Positions 33,736-41,505 of a DNA stretch of 57,939 nt are shown in pieces. The position numbers were made by a program, and so were the translations under genes. This stretch comes from Bacteroidaceae bacterium (lineage in GTDB: Bacteria; Bacteroidota; Bacteroidia; Bacteroidales; Bacteroidaceae). The notes below the pieces were generated by a model that did no database searches, was not told the DNA's origin, and saw only the letters and a program-made list of their open reading frames with translations. The stretch covers positions 1-57,939 of the forward strand of contig CAAGGT010000296.1 in assembly GCA_900769465.1 (NCBI GenBank), given 5' to 3'. The stretch's first letter is position 1, and every line of letters begins with the position of its first letter.

Positions 33736-35076
33736 TTATTTTCTTTCACGTTCAAAGGTGCGGTTGCCGGTGTGGTGTCTTATGTATTCGCGTGCGAAGA
33801 AATTTTCAGTGTCCACCCTGTTCGTCAGGGTTTGGGCGTATTCGCTGAATGATGCAATGCTGCGCCGTGCGACACCGCTCTCCATTGCGGCCTGTGCCAC
33901 AGCTACCGATACATTGGTGAGTAGTCGCTTGTCGCCCGGCTTGGGCAGAATGTATTCGTGTCCGAACGTGAATGTGCGGCCATACTGTTCCGAGGTCTCA
34001 CGGCTCACCGGCTCTTGTGCGGTGGCTGCGATGGCCTTTGCTGCTGCAATCTTCATACTCTCGTTGATTGTTGTGGACAGGGTGTCGAGCGCGCCGCGGA
34101 AAAGGTATGGGAACGACAGTACGTTGTTTATCTGGTTGGGGCTGTCGCTGCGCCCTGTGGCAACAACGGCATCGGGGCGCAACTGTTTTGCTGCCTTGTA
34201 TGATATCTCGGGTACAGGATTGGCTAGAGCAAATATTATGGGCGAGGGTGACATGGACTTTACGTCGTGCTCGCTCAACAGGTTGCCCTTTGACAATCCA
34301 ATGAACACATCGGCTCCTTCAATGGCCTGGGACAGGGTAGTACTGATGCTGTCGGTTGCAAAGCGACTTTTCATTTCGTTGAGGTCTGTACGACTGGTGC
34401 TGATGACTCCTTTGCTGTCGAGCATCGTTATCTGTTCGCGTGCGACCCCTATCTCCAACAGCATGGTGGCGCTTGAAATGGCTGCAGCGCCGGCACCGTT
34501 GATGACAATGCTTATGTTCCCGATCTCCTTGCCTGTAACCTTGCAGGCGTTGAGCAATGCGGCAGCTACGGTTACGGCTGTGCCGTGCTGGTCATCGTGC
34601 AGCACGGGGATATCGAGCAGTTCGCGTAGTCTCTTTTCTATGTAGAAACATTCGGGTGCCTTTATGTCCTCGAGGTTTATACCGCCGAAGGTGGGTGCAA
34701 GGGCCTGTATTGTAGCCACGACTCTTTCGGGTATTTCGTCGCTTATTTCAATGTCGAACGCATCAATGTCGGCATATGTCTTGAAGAGCATGGCCTTTCC
34801 TTCCATAACCGGCTTTGATGCCAAAGCGCCTCTGTTGCCAAGACCAAGAAGGGAACTGCCATTGCTCACTACTGCAACAAGGTTGCCCTTGTTGGTGTAG
34901 CGGTATGCTTTCCAGCGTTCCTCGCTGATTTCAAGTGCCGGGGCTGCTACTCCGGGGGTGTATGCCATAGCCAACTGCTCTGGTGTGTCGATTGGTTTGC
35001 TTGGCAGAGTGGAGGTCTTGCCCGGTTTTCTTGCATTGTGGTATTCAAGTGCCCTGCTTTTGAAATAATCGTCCAT
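33736..35076 (-). CDS. NAD(P)-dependent malic enzyme, single-domain
   Basis: A 446-aa enzyme that oxidatively decarboxylates malate to pyruvate. The malic domain contains LAMAYTPGVAAPALEI, GNRGALASKPVMEGKAMLFK, DDQHGTAVTVAAALLNA and VINGAGAAAISSATMLLEIG (nucleotide binding). It lacks the C-terminal phosphotransacetylase domain of the 750-residue MaeB type, so it resembles the short NAD-dependent bacterial form. Cofactor choice cannot be read safely. It supplies pyruvate that could feed ppdK. It is divergent from the nitroreductase gene. Confidence 0.94.
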   Translation of the reverse strand: MDDYFKSRALEYHNARKPGKTSTLPSKPIDTPEQLAMAYTPGVAAPALEISEERWKAYRYTNKGNLVAVVSNGSSLLGLGNRGALASKPVMEGKAMLFKTYADIDAFDIEISDEIPERVVATIQALAPTFGGINLEDIKAPECFYIEKRLRELLDIPVLHDDQHGTAVTVAAALLNACKVTGKEIGNISIVINGAGAAAISSATMLLEIGVAREQITMLDSKGVISTSRTDLNEMKSRFATDSISTTLSQAIEGADVFIGLSKGNLLSEHDVKSMSPSPIIFALANPVPEISYKAAKQLRPDAVVATGRSDSPNQINNVLSFPYLFRGALDTLSTTINESMKIAAAKAIAATAQEPVSRETSEQYGRTFTFGHEYILPKPGDKRLLTNVSVAVAQAAMESGVARRSIASFSEYAQTLTNRVDTENFFAREYIRHHTGNRTFERERK

Positions 35077-35123
35077 ATCTTTTTATTATTCCAACAACTG
35101 CGGTGCCATTTTGTTTGCACATT

Positions 35124-35154
35124 TTTGCCGTTTCGCATTAAAAATGTATCTTCG
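35124..35154 (+). promoter_or_regulatory. Promoter of the nitroreductase-kdsC operon
   Basis: TTTG (35124-35127), 19-bp spacer, TATCTTCG (35147-35154), 18 bases before the ATG. Confidence 0.6.
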
Positions 35155-35172
35155 CGATATAAATGAATATGT

Positions 35173-35709
35173 ATGGAGAATTTTCTGGAACTGTTGAAGA
35201 AAAGACGTAGTTCACGTGTGTTCACGGATGAACTCATTGACAAGGAGACGGTCTGCAACCTTATGAAGGCTGCGTTGATGTCTCCGTCGGGGCACAGGAT
35301 AAATCCGTGGGAGTTCATTCTCGTCGAGGATAAGGCCGTACTGCATGCTCTGTCGCAGAGCAAGGAACATGGTGCGGGGTTGCTTGAGGGAGCGGCTGTG
35401 GCTGTGGTGGTGCTTGGTGACACCACAAAGACCGATGTGTGGATTGAGGATTGTTCGATTGCAACGATAATACTGCAGCTTGCAGCCGAGGATTTGGGCT
35501 TGGGCAGTTGTTGGGTTCAGATGCGTCTTCGCAAGGATGCCGATGGTAACCTTGCCGAGGATAATGTACGTGCCCTGTTGGGGATTCCCGGGCATTATGC
35601 AGTACTCTCTATTGTAGGCATTGGACACAAGGCGCGTGAGGCCGCTCCTTTTGATGAGGAGAAGATGCAGTGGGACAAAATACACATTGGAAACTTTGGA
35701 AATGAATGA
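35173..35709 (+). CDS. Nitroreductase family protein
   Basis: A 178-aa FMN-dependent oxidoreductase-fold protein. The N-terminal FMN-binding block KKRRSSRVFTDELIDKE and PSGHRINPWEFILVED are present, and AAEDLGLGSCWVQMR marks the second FMN-contact region. It belongs to the short (about 170-200 aa) group; the substrate is unknown. The stop codon overlaps the next gene by eight bases, making a three-gene operon ending with kdsC. Confidence 0.88.
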   Translation: MENFLELLKKRRSSRVFTDELIDKETVCNLMKAALMSPSGHRINPWEFILVEDKAVLHALSQSKEHGAGLLEGAAVAVVVLGDTTKTDVWIEDCSIATIILQLAAEDLGLGSCWVQMRLRKDADGNLAEDNVRALLGIPGHYAVLSIVGIGHKAREAAPFDEEKMQWDKIHIGNFGNE

Positions 35710-36469
35710 CCGTATAGTGCTTGTTGGCGCAGGCAATATGGCTACTGCTATTGCTTGTGCGCTCAAGGAGCGTGGCAATGCTCCTGTAGCGGTGTGGAGC
35801 CGCACACTTGAATCGGCAGCTATGCTTGGCAATAGGGTGGGGTGTGCCTTTACCGATGACTTGGCATCATTGCCGCCGGCCGACATTGCAATAATATCGG
35901 TTGCCGACAATGCTTTGTGCGATGTGGCGGCTGCTGTTGTGCGCCTGTTCCCCGATACTTTGCTGTTGCACACTGCGGGCAGCATATCGATGGAGGCATT
36001 GCACGGTGCCGGAGCTACACGCTATGGTGTGCTGTACCCAATGCAGACTGTGAACAAGAATAGCGTTACCTCGTTGGAGAATGTCACGACGTTTATTGAG
36101 GGACGCGACGAAGAGATTACGGAGCAGGTCCGTCGCATAGCCTCCTTAATAAGCAGCAAGGTGGTTTATGCAACCAGTAACCAGCGCTGCTCTTTGCACG
36201 TGGCGGCCGTGTTTGCCTGCAATTTCCCCAATGCGGTGTATAATATGGCATTTGAGCTTATGGAGCGCAACGGGTTACCGTTTGATGCGATGTTGCCGCT
36301 CATTGATGAGGCTGCACGCAAGGTACACAGGATGTCGCCACGCGAGGCACAGACAGGGCCGGCACGCAGGGGCGACGCGAATGTGATGAATGCCCACAAG
36401 GCAATGCTCGATGATGAGTTGGCCAATATTTATGATACGTTGAGCAATTATATAATGAAGAGAAACTGA
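35702..36469 (+). CDS. Rossmann-fold DUF2520 / oxidoreductase-like protein
   Basis: A 255-aa protein from ATG 35702; the longer frame at 35621 would add 27 unrelated residues inside the nitroreductase gene. The N-terminal dinucleotide-binding fold has IVLVGAGNMATAIACAL. The C-terminal helical domain (about 130-255) includes HVAAVFACNFPNAVYNMAFE and SPREAQTGPARRGD, typical of the DUF2520 family, which is related to ProC-like and F420-dependent NADP oxidoreductases. The substrate is unknown. It is followed by kdsC four bases later. Confidence 0.82.
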   Translation: MNDRIVLVGAGNMATAIACALKERGNAPVAVWSRTLESAAMLGNRVGCAFTDDLASLPPADIAIISVADNALCDVAAAVVRLFPDTLLLHTAGSISMEALHGAGATRYGVLYPMQTVNKNSVTSLENVTTFIEGRDEEITEQVRRIASLISSKVVYATSNQRCSLHVAAVFACNFPNAVYNMAFELMERNGLPFDAMLPLIDEAARKVHRMSPREAQTGPARRGDANVMNAHKAMLDDELANIYDTLSNYIMKRN

Positions 36470-36473
36470 AAAA

Positions 36474-36992
36474 ATGATAAACTACGACCTTAAAAAGATA
36501 AAAGCGCTCATCTTTGATGTAGATGGCGTGCTCAGCCGTGAAACGATATCTATGTTCCCGAGCGGCGAACCTATGCGTACGGTGAATATAAAGGATGGTT
36601 ATGCCTTGCAGCTTGCCGTGAAGGCTGGTTTCCGTGTGGCTATAATCACCGGTGCGCGCACCGAGGCTGTGAAGGTGCGTTACAATGGCCTTGGTATAAC
36701 CGATGTATATACCGGTGCATCGATAAAGAAGGATTGCCTTGAGGAGCTTATGCTGATGTATGAACTTGCTCCCGAAGAAATTCTTTATATGGGTGACGAT
36801 ATACCCGACTATGAGGTGATGCAGATTGTGGGGCTCCCTGTCTGTCCGGCCGATGCTGCGGTTGAGATAAAACAGCTCTCGAAATACATATCCCCCATCA
36901 ATGGCGGCGAGGGTTGTGGCCGCGATGTCATTGAGCAGGTTATGCGTGCGCAGGGAAAGTGGATGGATGAGGCCAATGCTTTCGGGTGGTGA
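36474..36992 (+). CDS. kdsC: 3-deoxy-D-manno-octulosonate 8-phosphate phosphatase KdsC
   Basis: A 172-aa HAD phosphatase of the compact C0 type. The nucleophile block is IFDVDGVL (D15, D17), the second motif IITGARTEAV, and the metal block YMGDDIPDYEVM. The length and absence of a cap domain fit KdsC, which makes Kdo for lipopolysaccharide. No kdsA or kdsB is adjacent. It ends the nitroreductase operon and is followed by the 50-nt palindrome. Confidence 0.9.
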   Translation: MINYDLKKIKALIFDVDGVLSRETISMFPSGEPMRTVNIKDGYALQLAVKAGFRVAIITGARTEAVKVRYNGLGITDVYTGASIKKDCLEELMLMYELAPEEILYMGDDIPDYEVMQIVGLPVCPADAAVEIKQLSKYISPINGGEGCGRDVIEQVMRAQGKWMDEANAFGW

Positions 36993-37095
36993 TTCTGTTT
37001 TGTGGAATGTGCCTGCCAACGGGCTGATGATGTGATGTTTGCCATGAGTGGCTACCAGCCGACAGTCGCTCACTTTCTACTCTCGGAACACTTAT

Positions 37096-37145
37096 ATGCT
37101 ATTCCCCCGCATCTCTTTCATGAAAGAGATGCGGGGGAATAGCAT
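37096..37145. terminator. Perfect 50-nt palindrome between convergent genes
   Basis: 25 bp on each side are exactly self-complementary (37096-37120 with 37121-37145), with no unpaired centre. It lies between kdsC (plus) and an ECF sigma gene (minus, stop at 37163) and would form a very stable hairpin from either strand. No T-tract follows. Confidence 0.75.
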
Positions 37146-37162
37146 TCCAAACAATCCTTGCA

Positions 37163-37663
37163 CTAATTCAAATAATCCTTCAGTTTGTGTTTCAGTATTG
37201 CTCTTGAGAGGTTTATCCTTGTCTTTACTGTTCCTAAAGGGATGTTCATCATCACTGATATTTCAACATATTTGTGTCCGCCAATCAGTAACCGCATTAC
37301 CTTGCCGGCATTGCCCGGCAAATCGTCAATGGCACTGTAAATGTCATCAATCTCAACGTATGAGTCGGTTGGTTCACCTTCGTAATTCTTTGCATCGAAA
37401 GGAGCGGGGCGTAACAGTTCGCTTATCGTCTTGTAGCGTTCTTCGCGCTCGCTGTTGTTGATAAATGCGTTGTGCATAATGGTGCTTGCCCAATAAATGA
37501 ATTTTCCATCATCCTCAAAACGATCGGCATTGTAAAGAACCTTCAAGAAAGTCTCTTGCAGCAAATCCTCTGCTCTGTCACCATCCTTTGTCAAGCTGTA
37601 AGCATACTTCCGTAACCTGCCTTGTGCGGCAAGTAACAGTTTTACAATATCACTCATCTCCAT
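37163..37663 (-). CDS. ECF-type sigma factor without adjacent anti-sigma gene
   Basis: A 166-aa sigma-70 protein: region 2 about 10-80 (YAYSLTKDGDRAEDLLQETFLKVLYNADRFE) and region 4 about 110-162 (AIDDLPGNAGKVMRLLIGGHKYVEISVMMNIPLGTVKTRINLSR). The first ATG is used. No anti-sigma or output gene follows; its transcript ends at the palindrome 37096-37145. The leader has an 8-bp inverted repeat (37676-37683 with 37689-37696) that could be an operator, and an ECF-like promoter further up. Confidence 0.88.
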   Translation of the reverse strand: MEMSDIVKLLLAAQGRLRKYAYSLTKDGDRAEDLLQETFLKVLYNADRFEDDGKFIYWASTIMHNAFINNSEREERYKTISELLRPAPFDAKNYEGEPTDSYVEIDDIYSAIDDLPGNAGKVMRLLIGGHKYVEISVMMNIPLGTVKTRINLSRAILKHKLKDYLN

Positions 37664-37703
37664 TATTCTCTGCTTTATTGGTTAATACAACCAATATAAA
37701 CAC

Positions 37704-37732
37704 ATGACAGCTGCTTTTGGTTTGCGTTTTAA
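37704..37732 (-). promoter_or_regulatory. Possible ECF-type promoter of the lone sigma gene
   Basis: Minus strand TTAAAAC (plus 37726-37732), 16-bp spacer, TGTCAT (37704-37709). It shares the AAC-N16-(C/T)GTCAT layout with the promoter of the other sigma operon at 30625-30655. Confidence 0.4.
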
Positions 37733-37857
37733 CAATGTTTTAGAAAAACAGCCTGTTTTTAACTTGTTTTAAGAAATTTGTTTTTGATTATGCCGATGAT
37801 ATGGAGCAGACTCTGCCACAATACTTACTGTTTCGACATTGTACAAATGTATACAAT

Positions 37858-37890
37858 ACAGGCAGCATTTTGTTGAAAAATGCTGCCTGT
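37858..37890 (-). terminator. Terminator after the 59-aa helix-turn-helix gene
   Basis: A 13-bp perfect stem (37858-37870 with 37878-37890) and 7-nt loop, 25 bp past the stop. A T-tract is weak. Confidence 0.6.
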
Positions 37891-37915
37891 TGTAATGTAG
37901 CCAAGATTGTTTTGT

Positions 37916-38095
37916 TTACTTTGCAGGTTCCCACTTGCAACGTACGGGTGATACTATGGCACCCTCTTCCTTGAGCTGTTTCATTGCCTTGTCGACCTCT
38001 TTGCGGTCAATGCCGCTCATTTCGGCTATTTTACCTGCATTTACCGGTTCGCCGGCCTCTCTCATCACTTGCAATACTTTTTCTTTTGTTTCCAT
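37916..38095 (-). CDS. 59-aa winged-helix-like regulator
   Basis: A small frame from ATG 38095 to TAA 37916-37918. The sequence begins METKEKVLQVMREAGEPVNA, continues GKIAEMSGIDRKEVDKAMKQLKEEG, and ends with AIVSPVRCKWEPAK. This is a compact helix-turn-helix/winged-helix layout: helix, recognition helix (IDRKEVDKAMKQL), then a short wing. Similar 55-65-aa proteins are common in Bacteroidales. It has one Cys near the end. Whether it binds DNA is inferred. It lies 70 bp downstream of the Cys-rich small gene. Confidence 0.78.
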   Translation of the reverse strand: METKEKVLQVMREAGEPVNAGKIAEMSGIDRKEVDKAMKQLKEEGAIVSPVRCKWEPAK

Positions 38096-38165
38096 AATTC
38101 CTGTTTTTGATAGTTGTTTGTTTGGGTTATATGATATAAGAATATCGTTTCTCGGGTTTTTGTTT

Positions 38166-38369
38166 TCAATGACTGTTTCTTATTTCCAGTGTCACATCAA
38201 TGTAATTTCGTGTGCCGTTGATGTAGTCGGCATATAGTGTCTCGGGGTCTCTGCCACGCAAAATACGGCATTTGCCACAGGCCTCGCAATCGTTGAGGCA
38301 TTTCCATGCTTCAAGTACGTATGCCTGTCGTTCCTTTTTTGTCGATTCTCTTGCTTCCGGTGGTTTCAT
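38166..38369 (-). CDS. Small Cys-rich protein, possible Fe-S or zinc site
   Basis: A 67-aa protein whose ATG overlaps the stop of the CAT-fold gene by four bases. Its core is WKCLNDCEACGKCRILRG, with C24, C28, C31 and C34 (C-x3-C-x2-C-x2-C), close in density to a [4Fe-4S] or zinc knuckle. The rest is DPETLYADYINGTRN and DVTLEIRNSH. No named family is recognised. The translational coupling suggests it works with the acetyltransferase-like protein or the SDR. Confidence 0.7.
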   Translation of the reverse strand: MKPPEARESTKKERQAYVLEAWKCLNDCEACGKCRILRGRDPETLYADYINGTRNYIDVTLEIRNSH

Positions 38370-38983
38370 AGGTTCTTAATTTCCTGTTGCAGTTTTTCAA
38401 GAAACGCAGCTCCGTGTCCGCCATCCATCTGCACGTGATGGAACTGGAAGGATATGGGGAGTGTGGTTTTTAGCCAATTGCGGCGATATCTACCCCACAT
38501 GACCATGGGGTTGCAGAACTTGTCGGTGTATTGGTTTACAATGCAGTCAAGCTCTGTCTGTATCATAGCCGATGTTCCAACAATCATACAATCCTCGAGG
38601 AATAAACTCTTGCACTCCGCTGCCACCTGTGCTGTCAACCGGTCATACTCCCCGGCAAATTGCGCGATGTCGTCGGTGAATGCAATGTCGCACGAATTTA
38701 TTCCGCCCTTGCTGTTGTTTACAATAACGTTTATGGCAATGGTGTCATAACGGTAGAGTGTCCCTTGCTCGGGCAGGGTGTAGAATTCTTTTATGCCACT
38801 TGCAGCCTTGCCAATACACCAGCAGAGCAGGGCATTGAACTTGATGCCTCGCTTCTTGCTCGCCTTCAGCGCATTGCCCACATTGAATGTCTTTGTCAAT
38901 GTGACCATTGGCATTGGTGATGTCATCCAAAGCGAAAAGGCTTCGGCGCGTGTGGTCTCTTTAGGGTCTATCTCTGCTTTCAT
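38366..38983 (-). CDS. Chloramphenicol acetyltransferase-fold protein
   Basis: A 205-aa protein from ATG 38983 (MKAEIDPKET), chosen because the preceding purine-rich GAGAAGAGAGAG fits the 17-bp gap after the SDR stop; the longer frame is an SDR shadow. The CAT active-site motif appears as FHHVQMDGGHGAAFLE, with the catalytic His of HHxxxDG. Usual CAT enzymes are trimers acetylating chloramphenicol, but many Bacteroidota members in metabolic operons acetylate other substrates. The SDR neighbour argues for a biosynthetic rather than resistance role. Confidence 0.8.
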   Translation of the reverse strand: MKAEIDPKETTRAEAFSLWMTSPMPMVTLTKTFNVGNALKASKKRGIKFNALLCWCIGKAASGIKEFYTLPEQGTLYRYDTIAINVIVNNSKGGINSCDIAFTDDIAQFAGEYDRLTAQVAAECKSLFLEDCMIVGTSAMIQTELDCIVNQYTDKFCNPMVMWGRYRRNWLKTTLPISFQFHHVQMDGGHGAAFLEKLQQEIKNL

Positions 38984-39000
38984 CTCTCTCTTCTCTTTTT

Positions 39001-39717
39001 TTACTTTTCCAAATTCCATCCGTTGTCGGCGTGGTAAATCATCTGTCGGGTCATTCCGCCATCTATGCATATGTTCTCGCCGGTGATGAACCCCGCCTTG
39101 TCGCTGCAAAGGAACAATACCATATTGGCTATGTCCGTCGGATTGCCTACACGCCCGGCTGGGTGTTGGCTTGCGTCGGCTCCGTCATATGTCGTGCCTG
39201 TGGTGTCAATCCATCCCGGTGAGATGGAGTTTACTCTTGCCTTGCCTGCAAAGCTCACTGCAAGGGCGTGGGTGAGTGCTGCAATACCGCCTTTGGCAGC
39301 GGTGTAGCTCTCGGTCTGCGGCTGGCTCATGCGGTCGCGCGAGGATGATATATTCACAACTGATGCACCTTCAGCCAAATGTGGCATCAGTAGTTTCGTG
39401 AGGTAGAACGGGGCTGTGACACCAACGCTCATTGCATACTGGAACTCCTCGTATGTACACTCATCAATACCCTTTGTCAGCGGCAGGGCATTGTTTATTA
39501 TGCAGTGTACCTTGCCGTGCTTTTTAAGGATTTCAGTGGCGAACGCTTCAAGAACCTCCTTCTTTGATATGTCGCCCACGTAGTGGTCGCCATCCTCTTG
39601 CTTGTCAATGACGTAGACTGTAGCACCGAGGGTGCGGAATTCATCGGCAATGCATCTGCCTATGCCGTTTGCTCCGCCTGTAACAATCACTACTTTCTCC
39701 TTGAATGTGTACTGCAT
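39001..39717 (-). CDS. Short-chain dehydrogenase/reductase (SDR)
   Basis: A 238-aa classical SDR. The cofactor motif is TGGANGIG (13-20), the active site has NISSSRDR (Ser about 125) with Y138 and K142 in YTAAKGG, and SPGWIDTTGT follows. The substrate is unknown. It leads a minus-strand operon with the CAT-fold and Cys-rich proteins. A TACATTTG box on the minus strand (plus 39745-39752) lies about 30 bases upstream, without a good -33 element. Confidence 0.92.
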   Translation of the reverse strand: MQYTFKEKVVIVTGGANGIGRCIADEFRTLGATVYVIDKQEDGDHYVGDISKKEVLEAFATEILKKHGKVHCIINNALPLTKGIDECTYEEFQYAMSVGVTAPFYLTKLLMPHLAEGASVVNISSSRDRMSQPQTESYTAAKGGIAALTHALAVSFAGKARVNSISPGWIDTTGTTYDGADASQHPAGRVGNPTDIANMVLFLCSDKAGFITGENICIDGGMTRQMIYHADNGWNLEK

Positions 39718-39837
39718 GGTAATTTTTGATTATTGTGCTTTCTGCAAATGTAATACAAATACTCTGTATGGCTATTTAAAAAAACTTAAAAACGGAATAG
39801 GGAATAGTATGGAATGTGGTTCTTGACAATTAATTGC

Positions 39838-39845
39838 TAACTTTG
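39838..39845 (+). promoter_or_regulatory. -7 box of the 98-aa gene
   Basis: TAACTTTG, 21 bases before the ATG at 39867. The other in-frame ATG at 39855 would be almost at the transcript start. Confidence 0.45.
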
Positions 39846-39866
39846 CCTTGCTGAATGGTTAATTGT

Positions 39867-40163
39867 ATGTACCGGAAATTCATCATTACAAGTGATGGCG
39901 AACTGAGGTTCGGCAATGTGTATCATCACCGCAATCTCTTGCGGTGGGATGAGACGTGTGATTACGGCGGTGGCTTGTGGCGCATTGACCGGGAGCGTGA
40001 CATAATGGTGTTGTATGGCCGTTCGTTCGAGTTCGGAGCGCCGTCGTTTGCCGCTCTCAAATATGTGAATTGGGAAGGTGCCGACGGTAAAGCCCGTCCT
40101 TTGTTCTACCAACCGCATTGGCCCTATGATGAGGCTTTGATTCCTGTGGCTGAGGGGTACTGA
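39867..40163 (+). CDS. Conserved-looking hypothetical protein, 98 aa
   Basis: Starts MYRKFIITSDGELRFGNVYHH at ATG 39867; the alternative ATG at 39855 adds four residues but lies about four bases from the expected transcript start. The sequence is rich in Trp/Tyr/Gly (DYGGGLWRIDRERDIMVLYG, FYQPHWPYDEALIPV) and looks like a compact beta fold. No signal peptide. I do not recognise a family. It is a single gene divergent from the SDR operon. Confidence 0.6.
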   Translation: MYRKFIITSDGELRFGNVYHHRNLLRWDETCDYGGGLWRIDRERDIMVLYGRSFEFGAPSFAALKYVNWEGADGKARPLFYQPHWPYDEALIPVAEGY

Positions 40164-40193
40164 ACCAATGCTGCGATGAAAGGATATAAAAAA

Positions 40194-40217
40194 GTAGCCC
40201 AACGAAAGTTGGGCTAC
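40194..40217 (-). terminator. Terminator of the sugar nucleotidyltransferase-kinase gene
   Basis: A 10-bp stem (40194-40203 with 40208-40217) and a 4-nt loop, followed on the minus strand by TTTTTT. It lies just after the minus-strand gene stop and also faces the plus-strand 98-aa gene. Confidence 0.85.
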
Positions 40218-40233
40218 AAATGTTATGTGTGTG

Positions 40234-41370
40234 TCATTTACGTCTTATTCTAATCTGTATTGCTTCCTCAATTGGTGTGTCATTGATGAGGACAAGATAG
40301 CCGCCGCCGCCGGCGCCTGTGATTTTGTAGCCTTTTACCTTGTCCTTATACTCGTCTATAGCCTTCTGGACGTGTGGCGATACCATGTTGGGGAACATTG
40401 CTGTCTGTGCCTCAAAGGATGCTGTGCAGGCCTTTCCCCACGCAGTCACATCCTTTGCAAGGAGTGCCTTCCAGCAGTCGTCGGCAGCATCGGCAAGCGC
40501 CTTTGCTCCTTCCTTGTCAATATGTGTGTCGGCAAGCACGTCATAACTGCTGTCGCGTGGCTCAAGTGGCACTAGCCACAGGTTCTTCTCTATGAAATCG
40601 AGAACGTCTGTTTCCTTTACGGTCTCAATGTTCTCGGGCCAGTAGCCGCCATTGTAGTTCAAACGGTTGAGGCAGGGCATTACGATGCCGATAGCATCCT
40701 GTGAACCGCTGATATATGGGCTTCCGGGAGGGTTCTCGTAGCGGAAAACCATCTTTGCGAGTGTCTCGCGGTCGCCCTCGGGGAAGTCTATGTGCCACAT
40801 CTCTATGGCTGCCTTGCGCGATGAGGTACTCATTCCGCCACGGTTATTGAAATCATAATCGGGCTCAATGCTTATGGTGAGTACCGGACCACCGTGATAC
40901 TTACTCACATAGGGCTGGTCGAGCCAACCGCCGGCAAGGTCAATGCGGTAGGGGATTTTACACTCCTGACGCAATGCGGTTGTTGAACGTGTGGGCAGGC
41001 CGGCTTCGGGTATACGGGTGCTGACAACGAGTTCAATGCCGTTTGCTTCGCAAAAGCGTTTCTTTCCGGGTGTATAGCCGTCGCTGTTCACAAAAAAGAT
41101 ATCCGGCTTCAGGCGCTTTACGTCCTCCTCAAAATCGAGCATACCGCTACCGCTGTTGATGAAGGCATCCTTTACGTAACGTATAGCCTTTACCATATAT
41201 AGTCTCTCCTGTTCTGTGTTGATTGTCTTGCGGTCCTTGAGTTCACGAATGGTGGCGTCTGAACCGATACCCACGTAAAGGTCACCATATGTCGATGCCT
41301 CCTTGAAAAATGCCACGTGTCCCGAGTGGAGCATATCGTAGCATCCCGATACAAATACTTTCTTGCTCAT
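40234..41370 (-). CDS. Nucleotidyltransferase-GHMP kinase fusion
   Basis: A 378-aa protein from ATG 41370 (MSKKVFVSGCYD), preferred to the upstream start because the nucleotidyltransferase fold begins immediately. Residues 1-135 are a cytidylyltransferase-like domain with HSGH (15-18). Residues about 139-378 resemble a GHMP sugar kinase: IPYRIDLAGGWLDQPY (motif 1), NNRGGMSTSSRKAA (motif 2) and KITGAGGGGY (motif 3, 349-358). The kinase half is short for a GHMP enzyme. Such pairs activate sugars to NDP forms, as in heptose or fucose salvage. The exact sugar is unknown. It follows comF by 135 bp. Confidence 0.82.
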   Translation of the reverse strand: MSKKVFVSGCYDMLHSGHVAFFKEASTYGDLYVGIGSDATIRELKDRKTINTEQERLYMVKAIRYVKDAFINSGSGMLDFEEDVKRLKPDIFFVNSDGYTPGKKRFCEANGIELVVSTRIPEAGLPTRSTTALRQECKIPYRIDLAGGWLDQPYVSKYHGGPVLTISIEPDYDFNNRGGMSTSSRKAAIEMWHIDFPEGDRETLAKMVFRYENPPGSPYISGSQDAIGIVMPCLNRLNYNGGYWPENIETVKETDVLDFIEKNLWLVPLEPRDSSYDVLADTHIDKEGAKALADAADDCWKALLAKDVTAWGKACTASFEAQTAMFPNMVSPHVQKAIDEYKDKVKGYKITGAGGGGYLVLINDTPIEEAIQIRIRRK

Positions 41371-41505
41371 AAGCGTGTTGTTTGAATTCTGTGTCCCGAT
41401 TATTTGGCAATAATTCTTCTGCAATACACAAAGATATGAATATTTTTTATATAATCAAAAAATGCCACAGCTATTATTCTATTGGTTATGTTCCGGTTAT
41501 GGCTT

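Noticed and set aside
38366..38983. Chloramphenicol resistance gene
   Set aside because: The CAT fold motif is present, but the gene is embedded between an SDR and a Cys-rich gene with no mobile element, so a resistance role is not supported.
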